Positions 47,331 to 58,800 of a DNA stretch of 64,000 nucleotides are shown piece by piece; within the stretch, counting starts at the first letter, position 1, and each line of letters starts with the position of its first letter. Below the pieces are notes generated by a model, which was not told the DNA's origin, made no database searches, and saw only the letters and a program-made list of their open reading frames with translations. The translations under genes were made by a program, and so were the position numbers. Location of the stretch: the NCBI GenBank assembly GCA_003991915.1, contig RQTK01000532.1, positions 1 through 64,000 of the forward strand, in the 5' to 3' direction. Origin of the DNA: Elysia chlorotica (Eukaryota > Mollusca > Gastropoda > Plakobranchidae).

Positions 47331-48291
47331 AATATCGATCATGAACGCATTATAAGCTTATTGTCAAGGAAAGAAACCGATTGCTTTGTCTTGTACGTGC
47401 GTCTTTTGGGGTGACTTTTATATCGTGTTTTTTTTTCCTACTCCTAAATTTTATAATCTGTGGCCAGTCCCAAAATACCAGCGAACTGAGCTACCGATTG
47501 AAAAGGAAGAATTTATGGCATGTTTTACTTCAAGTAAAACATCAAACGGCCTGAATCCCAAACAGAACACACTGACAGTTGTATATTGTCAAGATGTTTT
47601 GGGGGACGGTCACAGTATGCACGTTTATCACTATCACTACTTTCTTTTCATGAGAGCACATACGTTTTAGTTTATCCTGTGCCTTTAATTTTATTATGAT
47701 TCCAGAAAAATGCCCATTACTGTCATTTTTAAATAATTATCAGCATTAAAAAAGTTTGACGAAACAAAGTGTTTGCACAGTGGTACTGGTACCGGTAATA
47801 AAATAAATGCAGGCTTTACCTCAATAATACAGCTCTGATGAAGAACAAGAAGCGATTCAAACAGTTTTTGTTGTTGTGTGTGCACATTTATCAATCCGAT
47901 TTTTAAAAATGAAAATAATAGTTATGATTTGTGCGTCCTACATCTACAGGTAGAGTCAACCTGGAAATTCATTAGAGTTTACTGTATGCTTATCAATTAT
48001 GATTTTTGTAATTGAGCCGAAACTAATTGTTTTTTGTTTTCATAAATAGAACCCAGGAAAGAAAAAAAAAAAACAAGATCGAAACCAGCAGATATCACAC
48101 ACAATGGCTGAATGCTTTTACTGAGATAATGTGTGTGTAAACCAAGGTTTAATTACAAATATTTTGTATAGTGCATTGTATTTGGAAGCAAAGGTGCAAA
48201 CTCATAACTATCATTTATCAATATTAGACATGATTACTAGCTTTGTGAAATGATCTTGAATACCGCTTTTTATTGAAAGGAGCCCGCTATT
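47331..48291. other. Gene-free stretch
   Basis: Nothing recognisable beyond the end of the LTR fossil. Confidence 0.5.
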
Positions 48292-48539
48292 TGCTTAAGT
48301 AAGACGAGGCAATTCTTTGGGCCTATTACTAGTAATACTATAGGCCTACATACTGAGAAAAACATAACAAAACAAAACATTTAAAAGTTAATACTTTGTT
48401 CCAAGTGTGATTGCTCAAGTAAGACGAGGCAAATGTTTGGGCCTAATAATAGTACATGTAATACTATAGGCCTACATACTGAGAAAAGCATAACAAAACA
48501 AAACATTTAAAAGTTATTACTTTGTTCTAAGTGTGATAG
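48292..48539. repeat. About 123 bp direct tandem duplication
   Basis: Copies 48292-48411 and 48412-48539 share AAGTAAGACGAGGCAA, ACTATAGGCCTACATACTGA and CATTTAAAAGTTA, with small indels. Recent duplication; no coding content. Confidence 0.92.
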
Positions 48540-48934
48540 TTTTCTTAGTTTCATTGGGTAGTTTATTATAAAGATACCATGTCCTGTTCACATGGATTTA
48601 GAAAAGTCGCTAAACACTGTTCGTTGATATAATTACAATACACGACTATGACTTAAAACAAAAATTATTATTATACTTTGCTCCTGCCTTGAGGGAAAAA
48701 GGCTATAAAAGAAGGGCCAAGTCACGAATCATACAAAAGACCGTGGGATACAAAATTTGTAGCCATCATGACGATAATGGCACTTATCTGTGAAGCTGAT
48801 AACAGGACAAGGAAAAAATGTATCGTTTTACACCAGAGAGAAGAAACTGAACACAGGAACAGTTAGGATGGTCAGGCATACGTATAATGAACCAGAAACG
48901 ATTGGTACTATGAACACGTCGTTCAGTGTTTTAC

Positions 48935-48938
<4 letters not shown>

Positions 48939-49003
<65 letters not shown>

Positions 49004-49395
49004 NNNNNNNNNNNNNNNNNNNNNNNNNNNNNNNNNNNNNNNNNNNNNNNNNNNNNNNNNNNNNNNNNNNNNNNNNNNNNNNNNNNNNNNNNNNNNNNNN
49101 NNNNNNNNNNNNNNNNNNNNNNNNNNNNNNNNNNNNNNNNNNNNNNNNNNNNNNNNNNNNNNNNNNNNNNNNNNNNNNNNNNNNNNNNNNNNNNNNNNNN
49201 NNNNNNNNNNNNNNNNNNNNNNNNNNNNNNNNNNNNNNNNNNNNNNNNNNNNNNNNNNNNNNNNNNNNNNNNNNNNNNNNNNNNNNNNNNNNNNNNNNNN
49301 NNNNNNNNNNNNNNNNNNNNNNNNNNNNNNNNNNNNNNNNNNNNNNNNNNNNNNNNNNNNNNNNNNNNNNNNNNNNNGAGAGAGAGAGAGAGAGG
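48939..49395. repeat. (GA)n microsatellite containing an assembly gap
   Basis: GA repeats run up to 49003, then 374 N (49004-49377), then GA again to 49395. The gap is most likely an uncollapsed long GA tract. The real length is unknown, and any ORF reading through it is meaningless. Confidence 0.97.
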
Positions 49396-50129
49396 TTGCA
49401 TGGGACCGATAATGTCCAACTAAATTGCGAGTACTCGGTAATTTGATAGTGTGAGCAGTTCATCCTGATGACACGCCAATTCAGAACGACCTGGGTTTTA
49501 TTAGATCGGTGCTGAAAAGAGGAAGGGTGTCCACGAGTTGTGCGAATTAAAAAGAGATAACTGACCAAAAATGTTAAAGAAAAAATGAAAACACCATGAC
49601 CCGTGTTCTTCTAAGAGGCCACAACTGCCATCAAGGGAGAATTTATATCCGAAAAAAAGAGTAGAAAACTACAAAATACAATGTAAACAACAAATCATAC
49701 AGATAACGATTGCACAAGATGCCCACGATGCACAACTTACCTCGGGAAGATCAGGTTGCCAATTTTCATTTAAGAAACTAGGCACTTCCAATTTCAACTA
49801 AGTTTAAGACCCACAAGTACAAAACTTGTACTGGTAATACTGCGATGTGGTTATGTGACTTTTCACACCAAACAGTTCACCATCTTTTGCAAGAGCGGCC
49901 ACACTATTATAGTATTAGAGAGAGCGAGATGTGGCTACCAACACTAAATCTAACAGCAGTGACCAAACAGCTGTAGGGAATGCCAGGCGGCTTCGGCATC
50001 ACAGCAGAGTACAAACTACAATGAACAAACGAGACAGTTGGGCGCAAGAGGAAGGAAGAGGGACTACACATAAACTACAGGAATGAATCATTTTAGTCCA
50101 CACGGGCACAGCGCTTGCAAGCCCAAAGG
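49396..50129. other. Gene-free stretch
   Basis: No gene or repeat family recognised between the gap and the next SINE. Confidence 0.5.
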
Positions 50130-50290
50130 CTGGTTGGGTTGGGTTTGTTGGTTTCTTAACACCCATCGTCACTATACTCATATACTGCAGACAGGTCCCA
50201 TTACTAACTTCTGACAGCTTTACGTGGTGCAACACAGAGAAAGAGCAGAGATACCCTGTGACAATGACACGACGGTCACATTCAATTGAC
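50130..50290 (-). repeat. SINE, diverged copy
   Basis: Minus-strand copy with TGTCACAGGGTATCTC, a CTGTGTTGCACCACGT block and TCAGAAGTTAGTAATGGGAC; older than the other copies. It pairs in opposite direction with the copy at 50838. Confidence 0.65.
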
Positions 50291-50837
50291 ACCTAACCTG
50301 AGCACAATAGAATTATGCACGTGAAGCATAGTTAGGGTAGCACTCAAATCGAATCGTATCAGAATGCTACAATCTGTGTTTCTGTTAGTGTTTCTCTGTT
50401 ATTCATGTGTAGAATATACATATTTTTTAAAATATTACTGCAGTCTACAATGTAACAAGCTAATATGAAATGTCAAAAAGACCCACCAGCAACTGCAAAA
50501 CAGTACTTTTTGTTTGTTTTGTTTTTTCAAGTTCCACCATGCAGGAAGAAAAAAGAAAACCATTGGATATACAGTATAATTTTATGCATGATATAATAAG
50601 TGTTGCGATCATTTGCCACTGAGTAAATTGTATCAATACTGTAACTGTAAGTGTTTCTATGGGCGAATGTTTCAGTAACATGTATTAAAATGATAACCTC
50701 AACAATTTTTCTGGTCAGGGAAATGACGGGGGAGGAGGCGGAGAAATGGCCTAAGTGGTGGAACATTAGTTCAAAACCCTTGTCAAAAATTTATTTTGTC
50801 CTATTTAGCATGTTATTGGATTGGTGTCCGTATAATG

Positions 50838-50985
50838 TGACCGGTTGAGACGCGAGTCATGGCATCCCTGCAATGTCTCTGTATAACAACACGTAAATTT
50901 GTCAGACTTTAGCCTTGGGATCCGTCCACAATATACCCTATATGGTGTTGACACTGGACATAAAGTAAACAACACAACTTAACTC
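50838..50985 (+). repeat. SINE copy
   Basis: Plus-strand copy: GTGACCGGTTGAGACGCGAG, then TTTAGCCTTGGGATCCGTCC, then a diverged CCCTATATGGTGTTGACACT and a tail ending AACAACACAACTT. Confidence 0.8.
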
Positions 50986-52031
50986 TGCTGCTACGAAAAC
51001 AGGTAACTGACCCCTTAAGTTTTACGTTGCAATTTACATGTCAGTGAAAGCTCTTTTGCCAACCTTGAGTAAGGCATATAATTATTCTACCCAATATTGT
51101 ATAAATTAGAAAACTAAGTGTTTCTCTCCTCAGGTCTATTTCAGTGGTCATGAATTTTATATCTATTTCTCTATTGTAAAAAAAAAAAGCAAACGAAAAC
51201 AGTTTGCTGCAATATATGAAAATTGAAATAAAGTGTAAGATCTACAAACCTCAATATACATGTAATTCCGATTGTTTGGGAATGGATTAAAACTTGAAAC
51301 TAAAAAAACAACAGCATCACTAAGTCATGGCAGGTCCGAAAAATAATAGCAATACACTCCTTTCTCTGATCGACGTTGACTGATCAGTGTTGCTGCTCAC
51401 CCACCTTTGTCAGAGCACCAGCTTCCTATTCCCCCCACCATGGGCCACACAAATCTTACACAATGGCCGTAACTACCCCCCCCCCCCCCCCCCCCTGAAG
51501 CACAATAACTAAAATTGTATTTCGCTTCATAGAAAGTACATGTACTTTTAAAGTTTAAAGAATTAAGCATACATGTAATTCGGCTTTTGATATTTTCACT
51601 GACTTCAACTTGCCTCCTAGGTGGGAAATAGGATATTGATGGCTGCTATAGTTTTAAAGCTTACATGGCTCAAAGGTGTAAAGCTCTTTCTCTGAACAAA
51701 TAAGCTATTGTGTAGGTTAGATTGCTACTAGCATTACGAAATTTCTTAATTGCTACCAGATAAGATTAAACAACAATGGTCCACACAAATCTTACACAAG
51801 AGCCGTAACTACAATGTCAAGGTAGCTTACAATCGTATATTCTTATGACGAGTTGTAAGCTACAACAGCGTTGAACTTACTGCCCAAGGAGATTTGAAGT
51901 TGAACCTTTAAACACAGCCATACACAGGGTGGAAACAAGTTACTGTAGCAATTTACAGAACAGCCTAGGTAGAAAGGTCTGAATACATCTCAGCGGGAAG
52001 GGCCTTTAGTCAATTAAGTCAAGTATCAGTT
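50986..52031. other. Gene-free stretch with poly-C tract
   Basis: Contains a run of about 20 C (51476-51495) and two related AATCTTACACAA-x-GGCCGTAACTAC or AGCCGTAACTAC words (51454 and 51788). No gene. Confidence 0.6.
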
Positions 52032-52110
52032 GTTGTTGAGTGGGTTTAATACAACATCAGCACTATATAGGCTATATTAAGGATGGGTCCCAAGACTGAC
52101 GTCTGACAAT
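52032..52110 (-). repeat. SINE 3' domain fragment
   Basis: Minus-strand copy with GTCAGACGTCAGTCTTGGGA and TAGCCTATATAGTGCTGATG plus tail. Confidence 0.82.
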
Positions 52111-52720
52111 TGTAATATGTTCATAGATCTAGCACTCACTCTAAAATGGTTCAACCACACACGGAACTGATATTTTCTTACAGTCATGAGTACTTGATAT
52201 AGTGTACTTAGGGACAAAAATCTCAACTGCCTCCATAGGAATTGTGTATGGTTTGTCTTTCCCAAACAAAAGCTTCATGTAGATTAAGCCTGACCTCTTG
52301 CACAAGTTAACAGCCCTGGTCTTTATGCGCATAGAGATTAATATTGGTACATGTACCACATTTAACAATCTAATATTACACAATCTCTATTTCTGAAAAA
52401 AAACAACTAGTATCCTTTAGGTCAAAGGAGTATTTTCTCTATGTCTGATTTGAGTCATCCCAACTTTACTGTATGGTACATATGTAAAATGATACTGAAA
52501 TGTATACATAAAAAAATTCTCAGTGTGCAGAATAATTCTTCCAACTTTTCCATTGGAAGTTAATTTGAGGTATATATTGATTAGAAAAAGTATGGTAGGC
52601 TTTTGCACTCCTCACCACACCTCTTTCTTGTTACACACTTAAATAGAACCCAGAAAAATAGACTACGATATTAGAAAGGTTAATTGAATAAGTATAGACA
52701 CAGAGTGAAATTTTCCATCT

Positions 52721-52726
52721 TTTATT
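52721..52726 (-). promoter_or_regulatory. Candidate poly(A) signal of RRS1
   Basis: AATAAA on the minus strand only about 30 bp past the RRS1 TAG stop, implying a very short 3' UTR if used. Confidence 0.55.
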
Positions 52727-52755
52727 ATATATAGAAATATATACAGTGTCAAAGC

Positions 52756-52882
52756 CTAGCGTTTTCTTTTGCCTCTTGTCTTTTTGTTTCCTCCTCCCTG
52801 TCGTCCTGGCTTGCCTAGTCCCAGGCTTGCTTTCCGCCCCTTCACTTTCTTTGGCGTCTTTCTGCTCTGCTTGTCCTGAGCC
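52756..52882 (-). CDS. RRS1: RRS1 last exon, basic tail
   Basis: The splice phase from exon 9 selects the frame [18 protein letters not shown] and onwards to TRGKRKR and TAG. A longer alternative frame exists through this stretch but lacks the basic tail and breaks the phase. Confidence 0.88.
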
Positions 52883-55800
52883 CTGGAATAAAACAATGAT
52901 GCAAATATGGAAAAAGTTTCTTAAACTGAACAGTACAATAGGGAAAAAAACAACAACAACAAAAAACCAACACATTTTCTCTTTCATTGCATGTAGTAAA
53001 CACTGAAAATTATAAACCCATACAATAAATAATGAATCTTTCTCTGCAATATTACAGCCAGCTCAAATAAATAAACATATTTTTTAAACTGTGTACTGCA
53101 ACTTCAAGTTATACAACGCTACCTCTGGCACCTATTAATCACGAATCTTTAACATCTTAACCTTATTTGCTTAGAATGTACTTACCTCTTCTCTTCATCT
53201 TGCCGAAGCATTCTGTTTGCTGCTTTTGTGACATTTATGGTGGGGATCTTCTTTGACACAGAATCCAACACCTTTAGTTGTTTTTCCTTTTCACTGCCTA
53301 GGTTACCAATGCTTGGCTCAAACTGAAAGAAAATACAAATAAAAACTTAATAAGAATTTGCGGGAAGTATTTTCCAGACATTGAACTAAAAAAAAATTCC
53401 CAAGGATTCAGACCCAAATTATATTTCCGGAAGAGTGGCATCCCAGACTTATGTTGAAGGCCTTAAAATTTTTGGGAAATTGAAATAATATTTTTTTTAA
53501 AGTCATAAAACTTGAGGTGGAATGCTCCCTGCAGTGTTAAGGAATGTAAAGCTTGGATATTGTATGATGCGTATCTTAAGACAGAAAATAATAAAAAGCT
53601 GAAAGAAAAAAATAAAGCAAAGAAAGAAATTCTTACTGTTACAGACAGAAGTTCATATGCATGTGATATTTACATAAATCAACTGCATCAGAAGAAAATA
53701 ATAACCGGCTTCTCCTTTCTTTCCCTCACACAAAAAAAAATAAATGGTTACAACAAAAAAAAACAGGATAGTGAAATCAACCAGCTTCTCAGCGCAGTGG
53801 AAATGTTTTATGCACTTAATAACTAGAAATTTACAATAGTATTAAAGCGACATCAGCGCAACACTAAGAGCATCAGTTAACCAGGTGAAGAGTATTGCCA
53901 CACCCTGCTTTTTCACACCCATACTGGGCACCTGGCCATTACCGCGGCCTTCAAAGCACTGCGGGAGTAAGATAATCCTGTACCTGATAAACATTGGTTT
54001 AGAAATTTTTGCACATCTTCAAGTCAACTAAACAAAAGCTCAGTAACTTCAGACAACATGGTGAAGTAAGATAATACATTATTCAAATTGATTGACCTTA
54101 AAATTTAACCAATACCTTTCGTTTCTTGCCAGTAAACTTAGAAGGCTTTTCCTTGGGCAGCCTGTCTGTAAATTTCCCTATGGACGCAGTTGATTTGTGA
54201 GCGACAGCCAAAGCCTTAGATAGGTGGTCCTTGGAGGGTTTCTCTGTGGGAGCCAGGCCAATTCCTGGAACTGATAGAGAAACAAAAAAATAAAACAGTT
54301 AATAACTTTTAAATCCATCACATAATCAACTGTAATAACAGCAAGGTCTTTAAAATGTCTCACAGGGTGAGCAGGAACATTCAAAAAAAAAGTAACTGAC
54401 ACTACATAAAAAAAAATCTAATTTAAACATTCACATACAGAGACAAAAAATTTGTAACACGGTTATTCACTCCTTGAGATTTTAGCACAATTATTCCAAA
54501 ATTAATCAAGTAATGCTTTAACTAGAATTTGCTGTTAATAAATGGCACACAAAAATGTTTTATTTCAAACCTGTAAAGAGTAAATGTAAAATGACATTGA
54601 GAGACATTTTAAAAATTGATATGTGATTCATCTCTAACATTATAATAGAAACCAACCTTTTTTCTTCTGTGATCGGGCTACATTTCGTAGTCTCTGAAGC
54701 TCATTCTTTGCTACTCTTTCCTTCTTGGCAGTCTTCCGTTTTTCAAACTGGTCCTCATATGGATCTTGAAATTATAAAAAGTGAGTCTGGTTAGGGCAAT
54801 GAAGGAGATTACAAGAAATATGCCTCAAATTGCGATGATACGCAGGTTTTCAAATATTAGATAATGTTGAGAGAATGTCAAATGGCAAGTAAGAAAGACA
54901 ATATCACCATGAAATAGATTAATAAGTTCATACTTGTGCTTCAATAAAAAACAGAACACAAATCGCCAAAAGGTTGAAGACATCGAGTAGGAGCAGAAGT
55001 ATGACTAGGAAAAAGAGGAGTAGAAATAGGAGTGTGTGTAAGATAGAGTAGGAGTACAAGTACGAGTAAGAGTAAGAGTAGCAATAGAAGGAAGATGAAG
55101 AGGAGGAAGATCAGTAGAAGGAGAATTGTAAATAGTAGGAGGAATAGGAGTAATAGTAGTAGTAGCGGGAGGAGTGGGAGTACAGGTGAAGTACTACGAC
55201 TAGTAAGAGAAGAAAGAGTATGAGGAGGGGGAATAGGAAGAGGGAGGGGGGAACGAGGAAGAGGAGTTGGAGGAAAAGAAGTAGAACTAGGAGGAGAAGG
55301 AGGTGGATGGTGGAAAGAGATGAGGAGGAGAAGGTGGATTAGGAGTTAAGTAGGTTGGAGTAAGAGTAAGGGGAGAAAATGACTCCTAGTGTGTCAAAGT
55401 CACCCCCCATGTATGGATAGGGTTAAAATTCAGCTTTCAATTACAAATTTTAACTAAAAGTACAAGACATGTTTGGCCACACAAATCATTTATACCTGCA
55501 TTGTCAGGAACTTCAATGACCCAGTCTTTTGTGTCATCATTGGCTCGTTGATAGCCCCACCTAGGTTTGTATTGCTGCAAATGAAAAACACAAACAAGGA
55601 ATTAAGTTATATAACAAACAGATTTTGCCAATACTTCTCATAAAATTACATTACATCAAATGATTAAAATTTGCCATATCATCACTTGAAAAAAAATATA
55701 CAAACAAAGATTTGAAGGATGCTCTAACCTAATTCAATCAATGATGTCTTTTAATTCTCTTTGAGGTGATAAAAATAGTTAAGGATGCTGTAATATACCC

Positions 55801-58800
55801 TTCAAGAGAAGGATTATATACATACCTGTGACGGCTCATCCCAAACCATTCTTGATTTCTTTTTGTTGAGAATACCTTTTGTTTTTGCATACTCTTCCCA
55901 TTTTGTGGGGGCCTTTTTCTTGGGAACCTTGTTAAAGAAGAAAACGAAAGATTCAATACTTCGTGTAAATCATTTTTTTAAAACCAACAAAAGAAAAAAA
56001 GGGAATTTCATAAAGAAAAATATTAAAACTTAAATACTTTTTGACACATTTATACAACATTAAAGTACATTTATAATTAGTTTTAAGTTAAGTTAAAAAA
56101 AAAACAAAAAAAACCCAACTCCCACAAACAACTGCCCACAGAAGGTTTTGCAACCTTTGGTATGAGCTAAAGAATGAAAAATTAAATTAATATTTAACTG
56201 TATTAACATCACCACACGCCTTTGTGAATATTTAAAAAACACTTAGACCATCAATCATAATTACGCATTTTAAGAACCTAGCTTTTGAAATGAAATGCCA
56301 GACTTTCAATTCAGATTATTTTTGTATGGTGTGCAACATTCATTAAAAAGTAAATATTACTTCTGTGTAACAGGTTTGGAGTTGTTATGGCCATGGATTG
56401 TATAATTTTCAATGTACTGTGTATTTTGTGTGAAACTGACCAATTATAAATTCTACACATAGGATCCATATTGAAATACAAAGTTAAAACCAGATGACTT
56501 ACTGGTTTCTCTCTTGGCATCCATGTCTTTGATTCAGGTAACTAGGATGGACAAAACAAAATAAATTATATTATATATATATATAATTATATCCCTCAGC
56601 TTTATGCATAAAAACAATACATAATAGGAACAATATTTTAACTCCTTTTAGCATCCAACAAACACATATCACTGGTTGCACCAAGTTGATGAGACCTAGC
56701 CCACCACCTCTACTATTCCCAGGATAATGATTTGCCCTACATTGTAGTTCTTTGCCTATCCTTTAAGACAATACGTCTGGGTCATAATTTAGGCCTGAGA
56801 GGAGGGGTAGAGGACAGGGGGTGTCTGTCAACCTCACCAGTGCATGTGTCACCCAAGCTTGAAGTGTAAAGTCAATCACACGCGTTTGGATTGTGATTAT
56901 AAAAAAAAGTATATCTCACAAGAGATTTGAAAATTGTGTAGAGAAAAACGCTCGTCTGTCACTGTTGTAAATGTGACATCATCTTAGGCAGCTGCTGATC
57001 GGTTTGAACAGTTGAGATCAGCAAAAAAACAAAAAAACCCAACCTAATCGTCTCAGCATTAAGTTAAGGGTTTGTCAATATAAGAATGTTTCTAGTTATA
57101 ATAAAAAATACTTGCTTCTAAATGAATTGATACTGGTTCGTTTGTATAGAACAAGTAATGAAACTGTTCTAACTTAACTTTTAAATCAAACTGTTTATTT
57201 GCAAGTGTAGTTAACTAGGAGTTACCACTTAGAAAAATTTACCGTAATCAAATAGGCACCATCTTTTTGCTCCACAGGAAGCTAAGGAATAAATATTAAA
57301 AACAACATGTTAAAAATTGTAACTTTCCTTGAAAATCCATCGTAACAAAATCATTTATGATAAACACCCCCCCCCCCAAAAAAAAAACCATAAAAAAAAC
57401 CCAAACAATTTATTACTCAACCCCCCCCCCCCCCCCCCCCCCAAAGCATAAAAAAACAAACACAAACAAGATACAGTATAACTCAGACTCGAGAAACACC
57501 TTACATTCAATAAAATGATAAAAATCCCCGATTTCTTTAGTGTTTGTCTTTAGTAAACTATTGTGGATCTAAGGAACTAATGGCATACCCACCCTCAGAT
57601 CCGGCAAAGGAGAAGTCCTGGAAAGCTTACAAAGTTGCATACGAGACATTGTAAATCTAATTTAAAATTAGACAACCAGATATCAGCTGGGTTGTCCCTA
57701 AAAAAAATCTCTCCAATTAGTATTAGACAGGAATGACATCATGTTGTGTACAATGAAATGGGTGGGCCACGATTAAAAATGAATTATAAGCAGAGAAGGG
57801 ATGGGAGGAGGAGTGGACAGTGGCAGCTGACAACGATCATCGAGCAAGTAGAAGATCAAAGAGTTAAAGCCGCCAGTTTAAAACCTGAGATCAGAGATGT
57901 GTGTGTGGCTGGCTAGGAAAGAAGATCAAAAGGGAAAGTTTTAGACATGTACATGTATTTAGATGGGTTGGGGTGTGGTTGGAGGTAGGCTATTAGCAGT
58001 AGTGAGCCATAGATGGCTTCAACAAACGATGCATCCAGCAAACTATTGAAAATGAACCAGGTAGTTCGCTGAATATGAGATGTACTGTAATTCCTCTTTC
58101 CTTTAAGTTTGACTCATCTTATTTCATCATTGTGGTTTTACAACTTTAAATTCTCTGCCTATGAACATTCTTTTATGCCTGATAAAAGGAAGGACATCAC
58201 GACAAATTGAAATAAATAAATCTAATCTTTAGAGATTATAATATAAACATAAAAGTTGTCCTGATAGGGATCTAAAATTGTGACAACAGCGCTTATTACA
58301 ACCACTCATGAATTTCTGATTAAAAGGAATTTAAATATAAAATAAAGACTTTACCTTCCATAATGAATTAAACAAAGCTTGTGTAGCATCTCTTGTCAAA
58401 GAAAGCAGGATAGTTTCTTTTTTTTTTCTGAAACAGCAAAAATGTCCTAACTGAAATATAGATTGCTTAATTTGAAATGTTATCTACTACAATTCATTCA
58501 ATGATGACTTGGCTGTGGGTACGACTATTCCTGTAAGAAAGCTCTTCTTTCAGTAAAGAAAAAAAATAATTCAGATATTTTTTTAAAACTATTTAGATCT
58601 AGATGTGAAAAGTGCATTCAGATTTTAGATTTATAAAGTGTTAGATATCTTGTTAATAATTCCTTTCATAAATCAACATTTTTTTTTTCTGACTTGCAAA
58701 GTCGAAGTCTAACTAATAAGACATATAATCAAGATCTAGTTCTTTTGCTCATCTTTAGATAGACCTTGAAAAATCTCCATAGAAATTAAAGAACATCTAG

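Noticed and set aside
48790-49568. Long frames crossing the N stretch
   Set aside because: They exist only because the gap is read as open; the known sequence is GA repeat.
52631-52987. Minus-strand 118-codon frame through the last RRS1 exon
   Set aside because: Wrong frame: splice phase from exon 9 and the basic RRS1 tail require the neighbouring frame, which stops at 52756.
54178-54402. Minus-strand frame of 74 codons
   Set aside because: Out of phase with RRS1 exon 8, which explains the stretch.
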